A DNA stretch of 46,341 bases. It comes from Sphingomonas sp. (lineage in GTDB: Bacteria > Pseudomonadota > Alphaproteobacteria > Sphingomonadales > Sphingomonadaceae). The position numbers were made by a program, and so were the translations under genes. This document shows positions 26,409-35,227 of the stretch, piece after piece. The notes beneath the pieces are model-generated. The model made no database searches and was not told where the DNA came from. It was given only the letters and a program-made list of their open reading frames with translations. Each line of letters opens with the position of its first letter. Positions within the stretch are counted from its first letter, which is position 1. The stretch is taken from the NCBI GenBank assembly GCA_019747165.1, contig JAIERC010000043.1:1-46341 (forward strand), read 5' to 3'.

Positions 26409-27674
26409 TCACTCCATCCCCGCAATCGCGCGCAGGCGGTGCTGCGCTACGAGCAGCTGCCCACTCGCTGCGGCGCGCGCTGCCTGCGCATCGATGGCTT
26501 CACGTTCGGCGTCGAGCTGCGCGAGCAAGGGCTTGGCTCCGGCTTTGACTTCAAGTGCGGTACCGCGCAGCGCGGCTTCGCTTGCGCCTAACCGCGCGTC
26601 GCTGGCCAACAGCACGGCACGCGCGGCGGTGACGGCTTCGAACGCGACGATGGCCTGCTGCTCGACGGTGAGGCGGGCGTTCGCCGCGTCAGCTTGGGCT
26701 GCGCGCAGATCGGCGGCTGCCCCTTGCGCCTTCGCACCGATGCGACCGCCGCTGAAGAGTGTCCACCGTCCGCGCAGACCAATCGACGCGCTGTCGGCCT
26801 TATACCCTGGAAAGAACTGGTCGCGCACGCTGGCCGCTTCGGCATAGGCGCCGATGCTCGGCAGTCGCTCGGCGCGCACGCCCTGCACCTTGGCTTGCGC
26901 GGCATCGACCTGGCGCGCGGCGGCGAGCAGCATCGGATTGTCCTTCATCGCGAGTGCGACTGCGGCCTCGCGCGATGGCGGGAGGACTGGGGCGGCGGGC
27001 AAATCGGCGTCGATCATCACGGGATGACCAGCAAGTGCCGCCAAATGCGCCATGGCCCCGGCATATTGCCCCTGCGCGCGCGCCAGCCCTGCCTCCGACT
27101 CGGCCCGGCGCGCTTCGGCTTGGGCGGTTTCCGTCGAGGTGCCTTCACCGACCTTGAACTTCAGCCGCGCTTGGCGAAGCGCTTCATCGAGCGCGCGATT
27201 AAGCGTGGCATAACGGGCGATCAATTGCCGCGCGGCAACGGCCTGGGTGTAGGCCTGGACAACGCCGACGCGCAGTTCGATCGCCGTCATGCGCAGCTGT
27301 TGGTCGGCCGCGTCCGCGCCGCCGGTTGCCTGCCGGATTGCGGCAGCGGTGCGGCCGCCGGTAAAAAGCGGCAGCTCCACCGTCACGCGCGCCGATCGGG
27401 GCACGACATCGTCGGCCGCCAGCCCAAAAAAGCCCTGCGGATCTATACGACCGACTCCGATCTGCCCATCCAACGCGGCCAGGGGCGATCGTTCGGCGCG
27501 CGCCTGATCAACCCCGGCACGCGCCGAATCGGCGCTTGCGCGCGCAGCCTCCAGCGCAGGCGACCGCGCCAGTGCCTCGGCAATGACGGTGTCGAGACTT
27601 TGGGCCGATGCCGGGGCAGCCTGCGCGACCAGCGCCGCGCTTGCGAGCAGCAACAGAGCAAGGCGGTGTGGCAT
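26409..27674 (-). CDS. TolC-type outer-membrane efflux channel
   Basis: The protein is 421 residues from ATG at 27674; the much longer upstream reading crosses the DUF2892 gene in another frame and is rejected. It has a signal peptide (LALLLLASAALVAQAAPASA) and two long Ala-rich helical repeats of the OEP family with VELPLFTGGRTAAAI and RWTLFSGGRIGAKA as the repeated strand-helix motifs. It starts 2 bases after the DUF2892 stop. It would complete a tripartite pump with the membrane-fusion and RND proteins of the divergent operon. Confidence 0.92.
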   Translation of the reverse strand: MPHRLALLLLASAALVAQAAPASAQSLDTVIAEALARSPALEAARASADSARAGVDQARAERSPLAALDGQIGVGRIDPQGFFGLAADDVVPRSARVTVELPLFTGGRTAAAIRQATGGADAADQQLRMTAIELRVGVVQAYTQAVAARQLIARYATLNRALDEALRQARLKFKVGEGTSTETAQAEARRAESEAGLARAQGQYAGAMAHLAALAGHPVMIDADLPAAPVLPPSREAAVALAMKDNPMLLAAARQVDAAQAKVQGVRAERLPSIGAYAEAASVRDQFFPGYKADSASIGLRGRWTLFSGGRIGAKAQGAAADLRAAQADAANARLTVEQQAIVAFEAVTAARAVLLASDARLGASEAALRGTALEVKAGAKPLLAQLDAEREAIDAQAARAAASGQLLVAQHRLRAIAGME

Positions 27675-27676
27675 GA

Positions 27677-27880
27677 TCAGCGAAACGCCGTTCCGGCACG
27701 CACCCCGAGCGCCTTGAAGATCATGGCGGCCGGGCACCAGCCAGTGATGCTCGCCTGGACCATGTTGGCGCCCGCAAAAAGCGTCAGCGCGATCCACCAG
27801 GGCGAGTAAGTGACGGCAAGCGTAGCGCTGACCAGAATGATGAGGCCGGCAAAGGCAAGCACGGCGCGATCGAGATTCAT
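27677..27880 (-). CDS. DUF2892 (YgaP-like) inner-membrane protein
   Basis: This 67-residue protein has two membrane helices (AVLAFAGLIILVSATLAVTY and WWIALTLFAGANMVQAS), then GWCPAAMIFKALGVR, the DUF2892 signature with a conserved Cys. In YgaP this domain is fused to a rhodanese; here the rhodanese is a separate divergent gene. It follows sqr by 12 bases and probably acts in sulfur transfer at the membrane. Confidence 0.88.
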   Translation of the reverse strand: MNLDRAVLAFAGLIILVSATLAVTYSPWWIALTLFAGANMVQASITGWCPAAMIFKALGVRAGTAFR

Positions 27881-27892
27881 CGTCGTTTTCCT

Positions 27893-29176
27893 TTATTTGT
27901 CGAAGTGGAGTTTCTTGATACCCATCACGTGCAGCGCGAGCTTTTCGTAGAATGGCTCGCTTTCGCCCATGCGCACTTTGCGCAGGAAGTATTTCTCGAA
28001 ACCGATCTTGGCCAAATGCACCCATTTGCCGCTCGACGACCAATTGGTGTTGCGCGGCGGGATTTGCGGCTGCGCGACAAAGGCCACGCCGCCGTCGCCG
28101 AAATCGGCCAGGCAGATCGCGTTCCACGTCGCTTCGTGAGTGGGTTCCTTGCCGTTGTGCAGTTCCTTCAGATTGGCGGCGATGGCGCTGACCATCGATT
28201 CGATCATGAAGCCGGTTTTGGGCACGCCGACCGGCACCGGTGTCGGCCCGGTCGGGGGGATGGCGATGCATACCCCCAACGCGAAGACGTTGCGGTGCGT
28301 CGGGTTGCGTTGATGCTTGTCAGTGAGGATGAAGCCGCGAGGGTTCGAGAGACCCTCGACCCCCCGGACGGCGGCGATCCCGCGAAATGGCGGCATCAAC
28401 ATGCCCCAGCCAAAGGGCAGATCATGCGTTTTCTTGTCGGTGCCGTCATCGTTCACTTCGGTGACGTGCATCATGCCGGCGTCGATGCTTGAGACCTTGG
28501 CGTTGGTGATCCACTTGATGTGGCGCTGGCGCATCTCGCTCTCCAGCAGCCCCTTAGTGTCGCCGACCCCGTCCAGCCCAAGATGGCCGACATAGGGTTC
28601 AGGCGTGACGAAGGTCATCGGCACCTTGTCGCGGATCTTGCGCTTCTTGAGTTCGGTATCGAGCGTCATCGCCATTTCATAGGCAGGCCCGAAGCAGGAT
28701 GCGCCTTGCGCGGCGCCCACCACGATCGGGCGGGGATTGGCGCAAAGCTCCTCGAATTTGGCGAAAGCGGCGACGGCATGGTCGGTCTCGCAGATCGATA
28801 CCGTGTGCTGATCAGGGCCGAACCCGTCGATTTCGTCGAAGGCGAGCTCGGGGCCAGTGGCGATAACTAGATAGTCATAATCAATAAACGAGTTATCGTT
28901 GAGCTCGATACGATTCGCCTCAGGGTGCACCTTGCGTGCACCGATCCCGCTATAAGCAATTCCATGCTTGGCCATCACCGGGGGCAAGTGCACGCGCAAC
29001 GCTTCCGGTTCGCGCCAGCCAACAGCAACCCACGGATTCGACGGAACGAACCAGTAGTCCTCACCTTTGCTGACCACGGTGACGCGTGCCTTCCCCTTGA
29101 GTGCGGCGCGGATTTCATAAGCAGCGATTGTGCCACCAAGCCCAGCACCCAACACGACGACATGCGATTCGGACAT
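27893..29176 (-). CDS. sqr: Sulfide:quinone oxidoreductase
   Basis: The 427-residue flavoprotein starts with the FAD-binding VVLGAGLGGTIAAYEI and has the second dinucleotide region VIATGPELAFDEIDGFGP. Several Cys are placed as in SQR (GAQGASCFGP-type segment near 160, LGVCIAIPP, AICLADFGDGG). The C-terminal amphipathic region would sit on the membrane. SQR oxidises sulfide to persulfide or polysulfide and passes electrons to quinone. It has GGAGAGGAACC before ATG. It heads the sqr-DUF2892-tolC operon and diverges from rhodanese across a candidate operator. Confidence 0.9.
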   Translation of the reverse strand: MSESHVVVLGAGLGGTIAAYEIRAALKGKARVTVVSKGEDYWFVPSNPWVAVGWREPEALRVHLPPVMAKHGIAYSGIGARKVHPEANRIELNDNSFIDYDYLVIATGPELAFDEIDGFGPDQHTVSICETDHAVAAFAKFEELCANPRPIVVGAAQGASCFGPAYEMAMTLDTELKKRKIRDKVPMTFVTPEPYVGHLGLDGVGDTKGLLESEMRQRHIKWITNAKVSSIDAGMMHVTEVNDDGTDKKTHDLPFGWGMLMPPFRGIAAVRGVEGLSNPRGFILTDKHQRNPTHRNVFALGVCIAIPPTGPTPVPVGVPKTGFMIESMVSAIAANLKELHNGKEPTHEATWNAICLADFGDGGVAFVAQPQIPPRNTNWSSSGKWVHLAKIGFEKYFLRKVRMGESEPFYEKLALHVMGIKKLHFDK

Positions 29177-29206
29177 TTCCGGTTCCTCTCCCTTGATAGT
29201 GCTTGA

Positions 29207-29238
29207 CGCATATATTGCTTACACGATATGCGCAATCG
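29207..29238. promoter_or_regulatory. Divergent sqr/rhodanese operator region
   Basis: CGCATAT (29207-29213) and ATATGCG (29226-29232) form an inverted repeat. Read on the minus strand, 29218-29238 is CGATTGC, 10 bases, TAAG, close to the CGATTAC-N10-TAAT sites at 25292 and 37351. It is in the 82-base gap between the two divergent operons and could control both. Confidence 0.55.
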
Positions 29239-29258
29239 AGAAATAAAAAGGACGCCCA

Positions 29259-29594
29259 ATGTTTGGATTTGCCCGCAAACCCGCCCATGTCGAAGTCGGC
29301 CCCGATGCGCTGCAGGCAATGTTGCGCGACGGCGCGGCAATGATCGTCGATGTGCGTGAGCCCGACGAATTCGCTGCCGGACACATTCCCGGCGCGCACA
29401 ACCTGCCGCTCTCGCGCTTCGATCCCGCGCAGTTGCCCGATCCAGGCGGCAACCGGCTGATCCTCAGCTGCGCGGGCGGGAAACGGTCGGCCATGGCGCT
29501 CGATCGCTGCGCCGCCGCCAAGGCAGCGGTCGACACGCATCTTGCCGGCGGCTTCGGTGCCTGGACGGCCGCCGGTTTACCGGTCGAGCGATAA
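29259..29594 (+). CDS. Single-domain rhodanese sulfurtransferase
   Basis: This 111-residue cytoplasmic protein has VDVREPDEFAAGHIPGAHNL, active-site loop SCAGGKRSAMA (catalytic Cys) and the closing GGFGAWTAAGLPVER. It would take sulfane sulfur from the SQR product and pass it to thiols. AAAAAGGA precedes ATG. It is the first gene of a seven-gene run. Confidence 0.95.
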   Translation: MFGFARKPAHVEVGPDALQAMLRDGAAMIVDVREPDEFAAGHIPGAHNLPLSRFDPAQLPDPGGNRLILSCAGGKRSAMALDRCAAAKAAVDTHLAGGFGAWTAAGLPVER

Positions 29595-29595
29595 G

Positions 29596-30615
29596 ATGGG
29601 CTGCCTCACCCGCCTTCGCTTTACCGTTGGTGCCACGCTGCTGGCGGCAGCGTCGCTATCGGCCTGTGGCAGTGCGCCAGAAGCCTCGACCGTCAAGCCA
29701 GACCCCGTCACGGGCGCGCGGCTCAAGATTGCCGCGTCCGAGACCGGTGACTGGAAGGCCGTGAGCGCCGAAATCGCAACCGTCGATCAGGCACAGGCGA
29801 TTGCCCGCATCCCCGGCATTTTGAGCACGCTCAGCGTCCGCGCGGGCGATGTGGTGCGTAAGGGGCAGGCAATCGGGCGGATCGTCGACAGCCAGCTTGC
29901 GCCGCAATCCGCCGCCTTTGGTGCGCAGGCGGCTGCCGCGCAGGCGCAGGCCGCCCAAGCTCAGGCTGATCTGGCGCGGGTCAAATTCCTTTACGACAAT
30001 GGCGTCTATGCCAAGGCGCGGCTCGATCAGGCGCAGGCGGCCACCGCAGCGGCCACGGCGCAGATCCGGGCGGCGCGCGCGCAGCAATCGGCGGTCGGTG
30101 CGGTGGCTGGGCAGGGCACAATCATCGCGCCCGCCGCGGGGCGCGTGCTGCGCGCCGATATTCCGGCCGGATCGGCGGTTGCACCGGGCATGGTGATCGC
30201 GACGATTACGGCTGGCGAGACCGTGTTGCGGCTGACGCTCCCCGAATCGCTGGCCGATCGGGTCCATGCCGGATCGCGCGTCCGTGCCGATGGCCTGAGC
30301 GGTCGCGTGATGCGCGTCTATCCTTCCGTCCAGGGCGGCCAGATCACTGCCGATGTCGCGATGAGCGGCATCGACAACAGCCTGATCGGTCGACGCATCG
30401 CTGCCGAGGTCGAAACCGGCACCCGTCCAGCCATCATCGTCCCGCAGGCCTTCGTCACCCGCGCCTATGGCATCGACACCGTCACCATGCTCGCCGCCGA
30501 TGGCACCGCCGCCAGCGTGCCGGTGCAGACCACCGCTTCGGGCGAGCCGGGCAAGATCGAGATTCTGTCGGGCGTCAACGCTGGCGACACGCTGATCGCG
30601 GCTCCGGCCAAATGA
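29596..30615 (+). CDS. RND membrane-fusion lipoprotein
   Basis: The protein is 339 residues from ATG at 29596, one base after the rhodanese stop. It has a lipobox (AASLSACGS), a split biotinyl-lipoyl domain (GDVVRKGQAIGRI; GTIIAPAAGRVLR), an Ala/Gln-rich coiled-coil hairpin at about 100-165, and beta-barrel and C-terminal domains. It links the RND pump to a TolC channel. It overlaps the RND gene by 4 bases (ATGA). Confidence 0.92.
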   Translation: MGCLTRLRFTVGATLLAAASLSACGSAPEASTVKPDPVTGARLKIAASETGDWKAVSAEIATVDQAQAIARIPGILSTLSVRAGDVVRKGQAIGRIVDSQLAPQSAAFGAQAAAAQAQAAQAQADLARVKFLYDNGVYAKARLDQAQAATAAATAQIRAARAQQSAVGAVAGQGTIIAPAAGRVLRADIPAGSAVAPGMVIATITAGETVLRLTLPESLADRVHAGSRVRADGLSGRVMRVYPSVQGGQITADVAMSGIDNSLIGRRIAAEVETGTRPAIIVPQAFVTRAYGIDTVTMLAADGTAASVPVQTTASGEPGKIEILSGVNAGDTLIAAPAK

Positions 30616-33600
30616 CCCTTGGCATTTCAGGGTGGATCACCCGCTCCACGATCCAGTCGCCGCTAACGCCGCTGTTCCTGCTGGCGGCGATCCTTGTCGG
30701 CTTGCTGGCAACGTTTACGATCCCGCGCGAGGAAGAACCCCAGATCAAGGTGCCCGTGGTGGACATTCGCGTCGCCGCGCCCGGTCTATCAGGCGCGGAC
30801 GCGATCGAACTGATCGCCAAGCCGCTCGAGACGATCGTCAAGTCGGTCGATGGGGTCGAGCATGTCTATACCCAGGCCGAGGATAATGGTGTGCTCGTCA
30901 CGGCCCGCTTCCTGGTGGGGTCGAACCCGGAGGACGCCGCGACCCGGATCGATGAGAAGCTGAACGCCAATATCGCATCGATCCCGGTCGGCATTCCGCC
31001 GCCACAAGTGACCGTGCGCGGAATCAGCGACGTGCCGATTGTTGTGTTGACGGTATCGCCCAAGCCCGGCGCGCCGGGAGCGTGGACTGATCAGTCACTG
31101 TTCGAACTCGCGGGGCGGCTGCGCACTGAGATCGCCAAGGTCGACAATGTCGGCCTGAGCTTCATCGTCGGCGGCCAGCGCGAAGCGATCCGCATTGCCC
31201 CCGATCCGGCAAAGCTCGCGCTTTACCGGGTGCCGCTGAACAGCGTGATCGAGGCCGCATCGCAGGCCAACCGGGCGTTCCCGGTCGGCACGGTGCGGGA
31301 GGGCGGGCAGGCCGCAAGCGTGATTGCCGGCCAGACGCTGGGCAGTGCCGCCGATGTCGGCGCGCTGATCGTGCGGTCCGTAAGCGGCGCACCCGTCTAT
31401 TTGCGCGATGTCGCCAGCGTCGAACAGGCCGCAACCGAGGATCAAGCCCGGGCCTGGCGCTGGTCGCGCACCGAGGGCAAGGGCTGGCACCGCGCGCCCG
31501 CCGTCAGCATTGCGATTGCCAAGCGCGCAGGCGCCAATGCGGTTGATGTCTCGACCTCGGTCGTGGCGCGCGTGGATGCGCTGCGCGGATCGCTGATCCC
31601 CGCCAGCGTCGATGTCGCCGTTACGCGCAATTACGGTGAAAGCGCTAATGACAAGGCGAACGAGCTGCTGTTCCACCTCGCGCTTGCAACCGTCTCGATT
31701 GTCGTGTTGATCGGCTTTTCGATCGGCTGGCGCGAAGCGGGCGTCACCGCGATCGTCATCCCGACGACGATCCTGCTGACGATGTTCGCTTCGAACCTGA
31801 TGGGCTTCACGATCAACCGCGTGAGCCTGTTTGCCCTGATCTTTTCGATTGGCATCCTGGTCGACGATGCGATCGTGATGATCGAGAATATCGCGCGCCA
31901 CTGGGCGATGTCCGATGATCGCAGCCCGGTCAATGCCGCTGTCGATGCCGTTGCCGAAGTCGGCAACCCGACGATCGTTGCAACACTGACCGTCGTCGCG
32001 GCGTTGCTGCCAATGCTGTTCGTGTCGGGACTGATGGGTCCATATATGGCACCCATTCCGATCAATGCGTCCGCGGCGATGATCTTCAGCTTCTTCGTTG
32101 CCGTCATCATCGCGCCGTGGCTGATGATCCGCTTTGCGCGCTCGGCCACGTCGCACGGACACGGCCATGATGACACTCACGGCGGCAAGCTTGGCGCGCT
32201 GTACGCCAGCGTTGCCGCTCGCGTCATTGCCACCCGGCAAAGCGCCCGGCTGTTCCTGATCGCGGTGGGCATAGCGACGCTTGTCGCCTGCTCGATGTTC
32301 TACTTCAAGGCGGTGACGGTGAAGCTGCTGCCGTTCGACAACAAGAGTGAGGTCCAGCTGGTCGTCGATCTGTCCGAGGGCAGCAGCCTTGAAGCGACCG
32401 CGCGCACGCTTGAACAGGCAGCCGCCGTTGCGCGCACCTTGCCCGAGGTGGAGGCGATGGAGGCCTATGTCGGCACCTCCGCTCCGTTCAACTTCAACGG
32501 GCTGGTGCGCCATTACTTCCTGCGATCGCGACCCGAAATGGGCGATCTGATGGTCACGCTCGCACCCAAGGATGATCGTGCCCGCGCCAGCCACGCCATT
32601 GCCGTTGCACTGCGCGAGAAGCTGAAGGCGGTGCCGCTGCCAGCGGGCGGATCGATCAAGGTGGTCGAAACGCCGCCGGGCCCGCCCGTGCTCGCGACGT
32701 TGCTGGCTGAGATCTATGGCCCCGATGAAGCCGTGCGCCGCGCGACGGCAACGCAGCTAGAGGCGATCTTCAAATCGGTGCCGTATATTGTCGATGTCGA
32801 CAACAGCTTTGGGCAACCACGCCCCGAACTGCGGCTGATCCCGGATCGCGCCAAGCTTGACCAATATGGCTTGTCCGAACGGCAGCTGTTCGATTCGATC
32901 GGCGCGCTTCTCGGCGATCAGGTCGTCGGCTATGCCCCGCGTGGCGGCGGGCGCGATCCGCTGCCGATCCAGATCGCGCTCGATCAGTCGCAGCGCAGCT
33001 GGAGCCAGGCGCTCGCCGCTACCCCGGTGGCAGTGGCGCAGGCACCGGGCGGCCCGCAATTGATCCAGCTCGATGAACTCGTTGAAGCAAAGGTGCAGCC
33101 CGGCGGGCAGTCGCTCTTCCGCCGCGACGGGCGTGGCGCGACGATGGTGACTGCCGAGCTTGCCGGGCGCTACGAGGCGCCGATCTATGGCATGCTCGCC
33201 GTCAACGACGCGGTCGAAAAATTCGACTGGAAGGCGAAGGGCCTGATCAAGCCCGAGATCCGGCTGAACGGCCAGCCGGTCGATGAAAGCAAGACGTCAC
33301 TGCTGTGGGACGGCGAGTGGGAAATCACCTGGGTCACTTTCCGTGACATGGGGGCGGCCTTCGGGGTGGCACTGTTGGCGATTTATGTGCTCGTCGTCGG
33401 CCAGTTCCGGAATTTCAAGCTACCGCTGGTGATCCTGACGCCCATTCCGCTCACGCTGGTGGGGATTGTCATCGGGCATATGCTCTTCGCGGCACCCTTT
33501 ACGGCCACATCGATGATCGGCTTCATCGCGCTCGCTGGCATCATCGTGCGCAATTCGATCCTGCTGGTCGACTTCATCAACCACGCCCGCGCGCCCGATA

Positions 33601-33836
33601 AATCGCTGCGCGACACGCTGCTCGAGGCGGGCATGATCCGCTTCAAGCCGATCGCGCTGACGGCGGCGGCGGCGATGATCGGGGCGGCAGTGATCCTGAC
33701 CGATCCGATCTTTCAGGGCCTCGCCATCTCGCTGCTGTTCGGGCTGGCTTCGTCGACCTTGCTGACGGTGCTGGTAATCCCCGCGATCTACATTGTCTTG
33801 CGCGATGACGGTCTCCCCGCCACTTTGGCCACATGA
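30612..33836 (+). CDS. RND-family efflux pump
   Basis: The 1074-residue protein has the RND layout: N-terminal helix, large periplasmic loop, helices 2-6, a second loop and helices 8-12. The proton-relay Asp pair is in FSIGILVDDAIVMIENI. The C-terminal GIIVRNSILLVDFIN and KPIALTAAAAMIGA are typical. A His-rich cytoplasmic stretch (SHGHGHDDTHGG) near 512-523 is unusual and may bind metal. Sequence is of the general AcrB/MexF-like branch. The substrate cannot be read from sequence; the operon suggests a sulfur compound or redox-stress product. Confidence 0.93.
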   Translation: MTLGISGWITRSTIQSPLTPLFLLAAILVGLLATFTIPREEEPQIKVPVVDIRVAAPGLSGADAIELIAKPLETIVKSVDGVEHVYTQAEDNGVLVTARFLVGSNPEDAATRIDEKLNANIASIPVGIPPPQVTVRGISDVPIVVLTVSPKPGAPGAWTDQSLFELAGRLRTEIAKVDNVGLSFIVGGQREAIRIAPDPAKLALYRVPLNSVIEAASQANRAFPVGTVREGGQAASVIAGQTLGSAADVGALIVRSVSGAPVYLRDVASVEQAATEDQARAWRWSRTEGKGWHRAPAVSIAIAKRAGANAVDVSTSVVARVDALRGSLIPASVDVAVTRNYGESANDKANELLFHLALATVSIVVLIGFSIGWREAGVTAIVIPTTILLTMFASNLMGFTINRVSLFALIFSIGILVDDAIVMIENIARHWAMSDDRSPVNAAVDAVAEVGNPTIVATLTVVAALLPMLFVSGLMGPYMAPIPINASAAMIFSFFVAVIIAPWLMIRFARSATSHGHGHDDTHGGKLGALYASVAARVIATRQSARLFLIAVGIATLVACSMFYFKAVTVKLLPFDNKSEVQLVVDLSEGSSLEATARTLEQAAAVARTLPEVEAMEAYVGTSAPFNFNGLVRHYFLRSRPEMGDLMVTLAPKDDRARASHAIAVALREKLKAVPLPAGGSIKVVETPPGPPVLATLLAEIYGPDEAVRRATATQLEAIFKSVPYIVDVDNSFGQPRPELRLIPDRAKLDQYGLSERQLFDSIGALLGDQVVGYAPRGGGRDPLPIQIALDQSQRSWSQALAATPVAVAQAPGGPQLIQLDELVEAKVQPGGQSLFRRDGRGATMVTAELAGRYEAPIYGMLAVNDAVEKFDWKAKGLIKPEIRLNGQPVDESKTSLLWDGEWEITWVTFRDMGAAFGVALLAIYVLVVGQFRNFKLPLVILTPIPLTLVGIVIGHMLFAAPFTATSMIGFIALAGIIVRNSILLVDFINHARAPDKSLRDTLLEAGMIRFKPIALTAAAAMIGAAVILTDPIFQGLAISLLFGLASSTLLTVLVIPAIYIVLRDDGLPATLAT

Positions 33837-34156
33837 GCTTCACCGGACCTATCGCCGTGCTGCACGACAATGCCGCGCATGTTGCTGAACGATTGCGACT
33901 TCTTGCGCACCGAGACCGGCTTATCATGCTGTGCCGGATGACCGACGGTGAGGTTTCGGTCGGCGAACTCGTCTCACTGACCGGCCTTTCGCAGGCGAGC
34001 GTGTCGCAGCATCTAGCGGTACTGCGTGATGCGGGTACGGTACGCGTGCGCGCAGAGGCGCAGTCGCGCTTCTACCGGCTGGTCGATGCGCAAGTCGCGG
34101 GCATCATCGCAGCCTTGTGCGATTATAGCGGACGCATCGCAGGAGAGCCCGGATGA
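33833..34156 (+). CDS. SqrR/BigR-like ArsR-family persulfide sensor
   Basis: The 107-residue winged-helix repressor has recognition region GELVSLTGLSQASVSQHLAVL. Two Cys sit where SqrR and BigR have their persulfide-sensing pair: Cys34 (IMLCRMTDGEVSVGEL) and Cys96 (IIAALCDYSG). In that family a tetrasulfide or disulfide link between them releases DNA. It is coupled to the RND stop (ATGA) and to trxC (ATGA). It probably represses this operon and others carrying the CGATTRC motif. Confidence 0.87.
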   Translation: MSFTGPIAVLHDNAAHVAERLRLLAHRDRLIMLCRMTDGEVSVGELVSLTGLSQASVSQHLAVLRDAGTVRVRAEAQSRFYRLVDAQVAGIIAALCDYSGRIAGEPG

Positions 34157-34590
34157 GCAGTGCAATCCTCGTCTGCCCGCACTGCCAGGCGCTCAACCGC
34201 GTCCCCGAGGCGCGGCTGGTCGACAATCCGAACTGTGGCACCTGCCACCGCCGTTTGACGACAGGCGCACCGATCGACGCCGATAAAGCGCTGTTCGACA
34301 AGGTGATCACCCGGAGCAGCGGCCCGGTGCTGGTCGATTTTTGGGCCAGTTGGTGCGGGCCATGCCGGATGATGGCTCCGGCTTTCGCCGCCGCTGCAGC
34401 CGAGCTCGATCCAAAGGTTCGGCTGCTCAAGGTGGATACCGAGGCCGAGCAGGTGCTGGCCGGGCGCTACGCAATCCGCTCGATCCCAACCTTGATATTG
34501 TTCAAAGGCGGCGTCGAGACCGCCCGGCAGGCTGGCGCAATGGACAAGGCGGGAATTATGCGCTGGGTAGAGAGCGTGGGCGTTAGCTAG
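34153..34590 (+). CDS. trxC: Thioredoxin 2 (zinc-type)
   Basis: The 145-residue protein has two CxxC pairs at the N-terminus (CPHC, CGTC), as in the zinc site of TrxC, and the active site FWASWCGPCRMMAP. TrxC is induced by oxidative stress and could reduce persulfides and the sensor above. It overlaps the repressor gene by 4 bases. Confidence 0.95.
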   Translation: MSSAILVCPHCQALNRVPEARLVDNPNCGTCHRRLTTGAPIDADKALFDKVITRSSGPVLVDFWASWCGPCRMMAPAFAAAAAELDPKVRLLKVDTEAEQVLAGRYAIRSIPTLILFKGGVETARQAGAMDKAGIMRWVESVGVS

Positions 34591-34635
34591 GGTCACGCGA
34601 TTTGAATCGTTGGCACTGAATTCAGGGAGAGCTCG

Positions 34636-35178
34636 ATGAAACTATGGTTTGCTGTCGCCGCGCTGGTGACATTCGCTACGGCAGGCCCCGGCTTTGCGCA
34701 GGAGCACCGCGCGCCGGCGATCGAATCCTTTGGCGCGGGCTTCCCGACCGAGGGGGCGATGGAGCGGCCTGATCCAGTGCTGCGCTACCGCGTCGTGTTT
34801 CCCGTAACGAAGGCAAGCGCCGATCCAGCCAAGCCCAACGCTTCGCTCGAACGCGTTGCGCGCTTCCTCAACCTGCTCGCCGCCGACGGCGTCCATGTGA
34901 AACCGGGCGATATCGTCGCGATCCTCTATGGTCCCGCCACCCAGATCATCACCAACGACGCCGTTTATGCTGCCCAGACCAAGGTGCCGAACAACCCCAA
35001 CATCGCGCTGATCGCCAAGTTGCGGGCGGCGGGTGTCGTTGTCGCGGTTTGCGGGCAGGCGCTGTATGCGCACAAATATGAAGTAAAGAACGTCGCAACC
35101 GGCGTCAGGGTTGATGTCTCGGCTATGACGACCATGGCGAACCTGCAACTGCGTGGCTGGGCCTTGCTGCCCGAATGA
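34636..35178 (+). CDS. Exported DsrE-family sulfur-carrier-like protein
   Basis: The 180-residue protein has a signal peptide (LWFAVAALVTFATAGPGFA). A DsrE-like fold follows, with the conserved Cys in AAGVVVAVCGQALYAH. DsrE proteins carry sulfur on such a Cys. Secretion to the periplasm places it with the cytochrome below. AGGGAGAG precedes ATG. Confidence 0.82.
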   Translation: MKLWFAVAALVTFATAGPGFAQEHRAPAIESFGAGFPTEGAMERPDPVLRYRVVFPVTKASADPAKPNASLERVARFLNLLAADGVHVKPGDIVAILYGPATQIITNDAVYAAQTKVPNNPNIALIAKLRAAGVVVAVCGQALYAHKYEVKNVATGVRVDVSAMTTMANLQLRGWALLPE

Positions 35179-35227
35179 GACGTTAGATGCCGCCGGATCG
35201 GGTGGGCGGACTGACCAGGGACGAGAG

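Noticed and set aside
27675..28271. 5' extension of the TolC ORF to 28271
   Set aside because: It crosses DUF2892 and part of sqr in another frame; a signal peptide begins at 27674.
31095..32594. 499-codon minus-strand ORF inside the RND gene
   Set aside because: Antisense shadow of the pump with no motif and no ribosome site.
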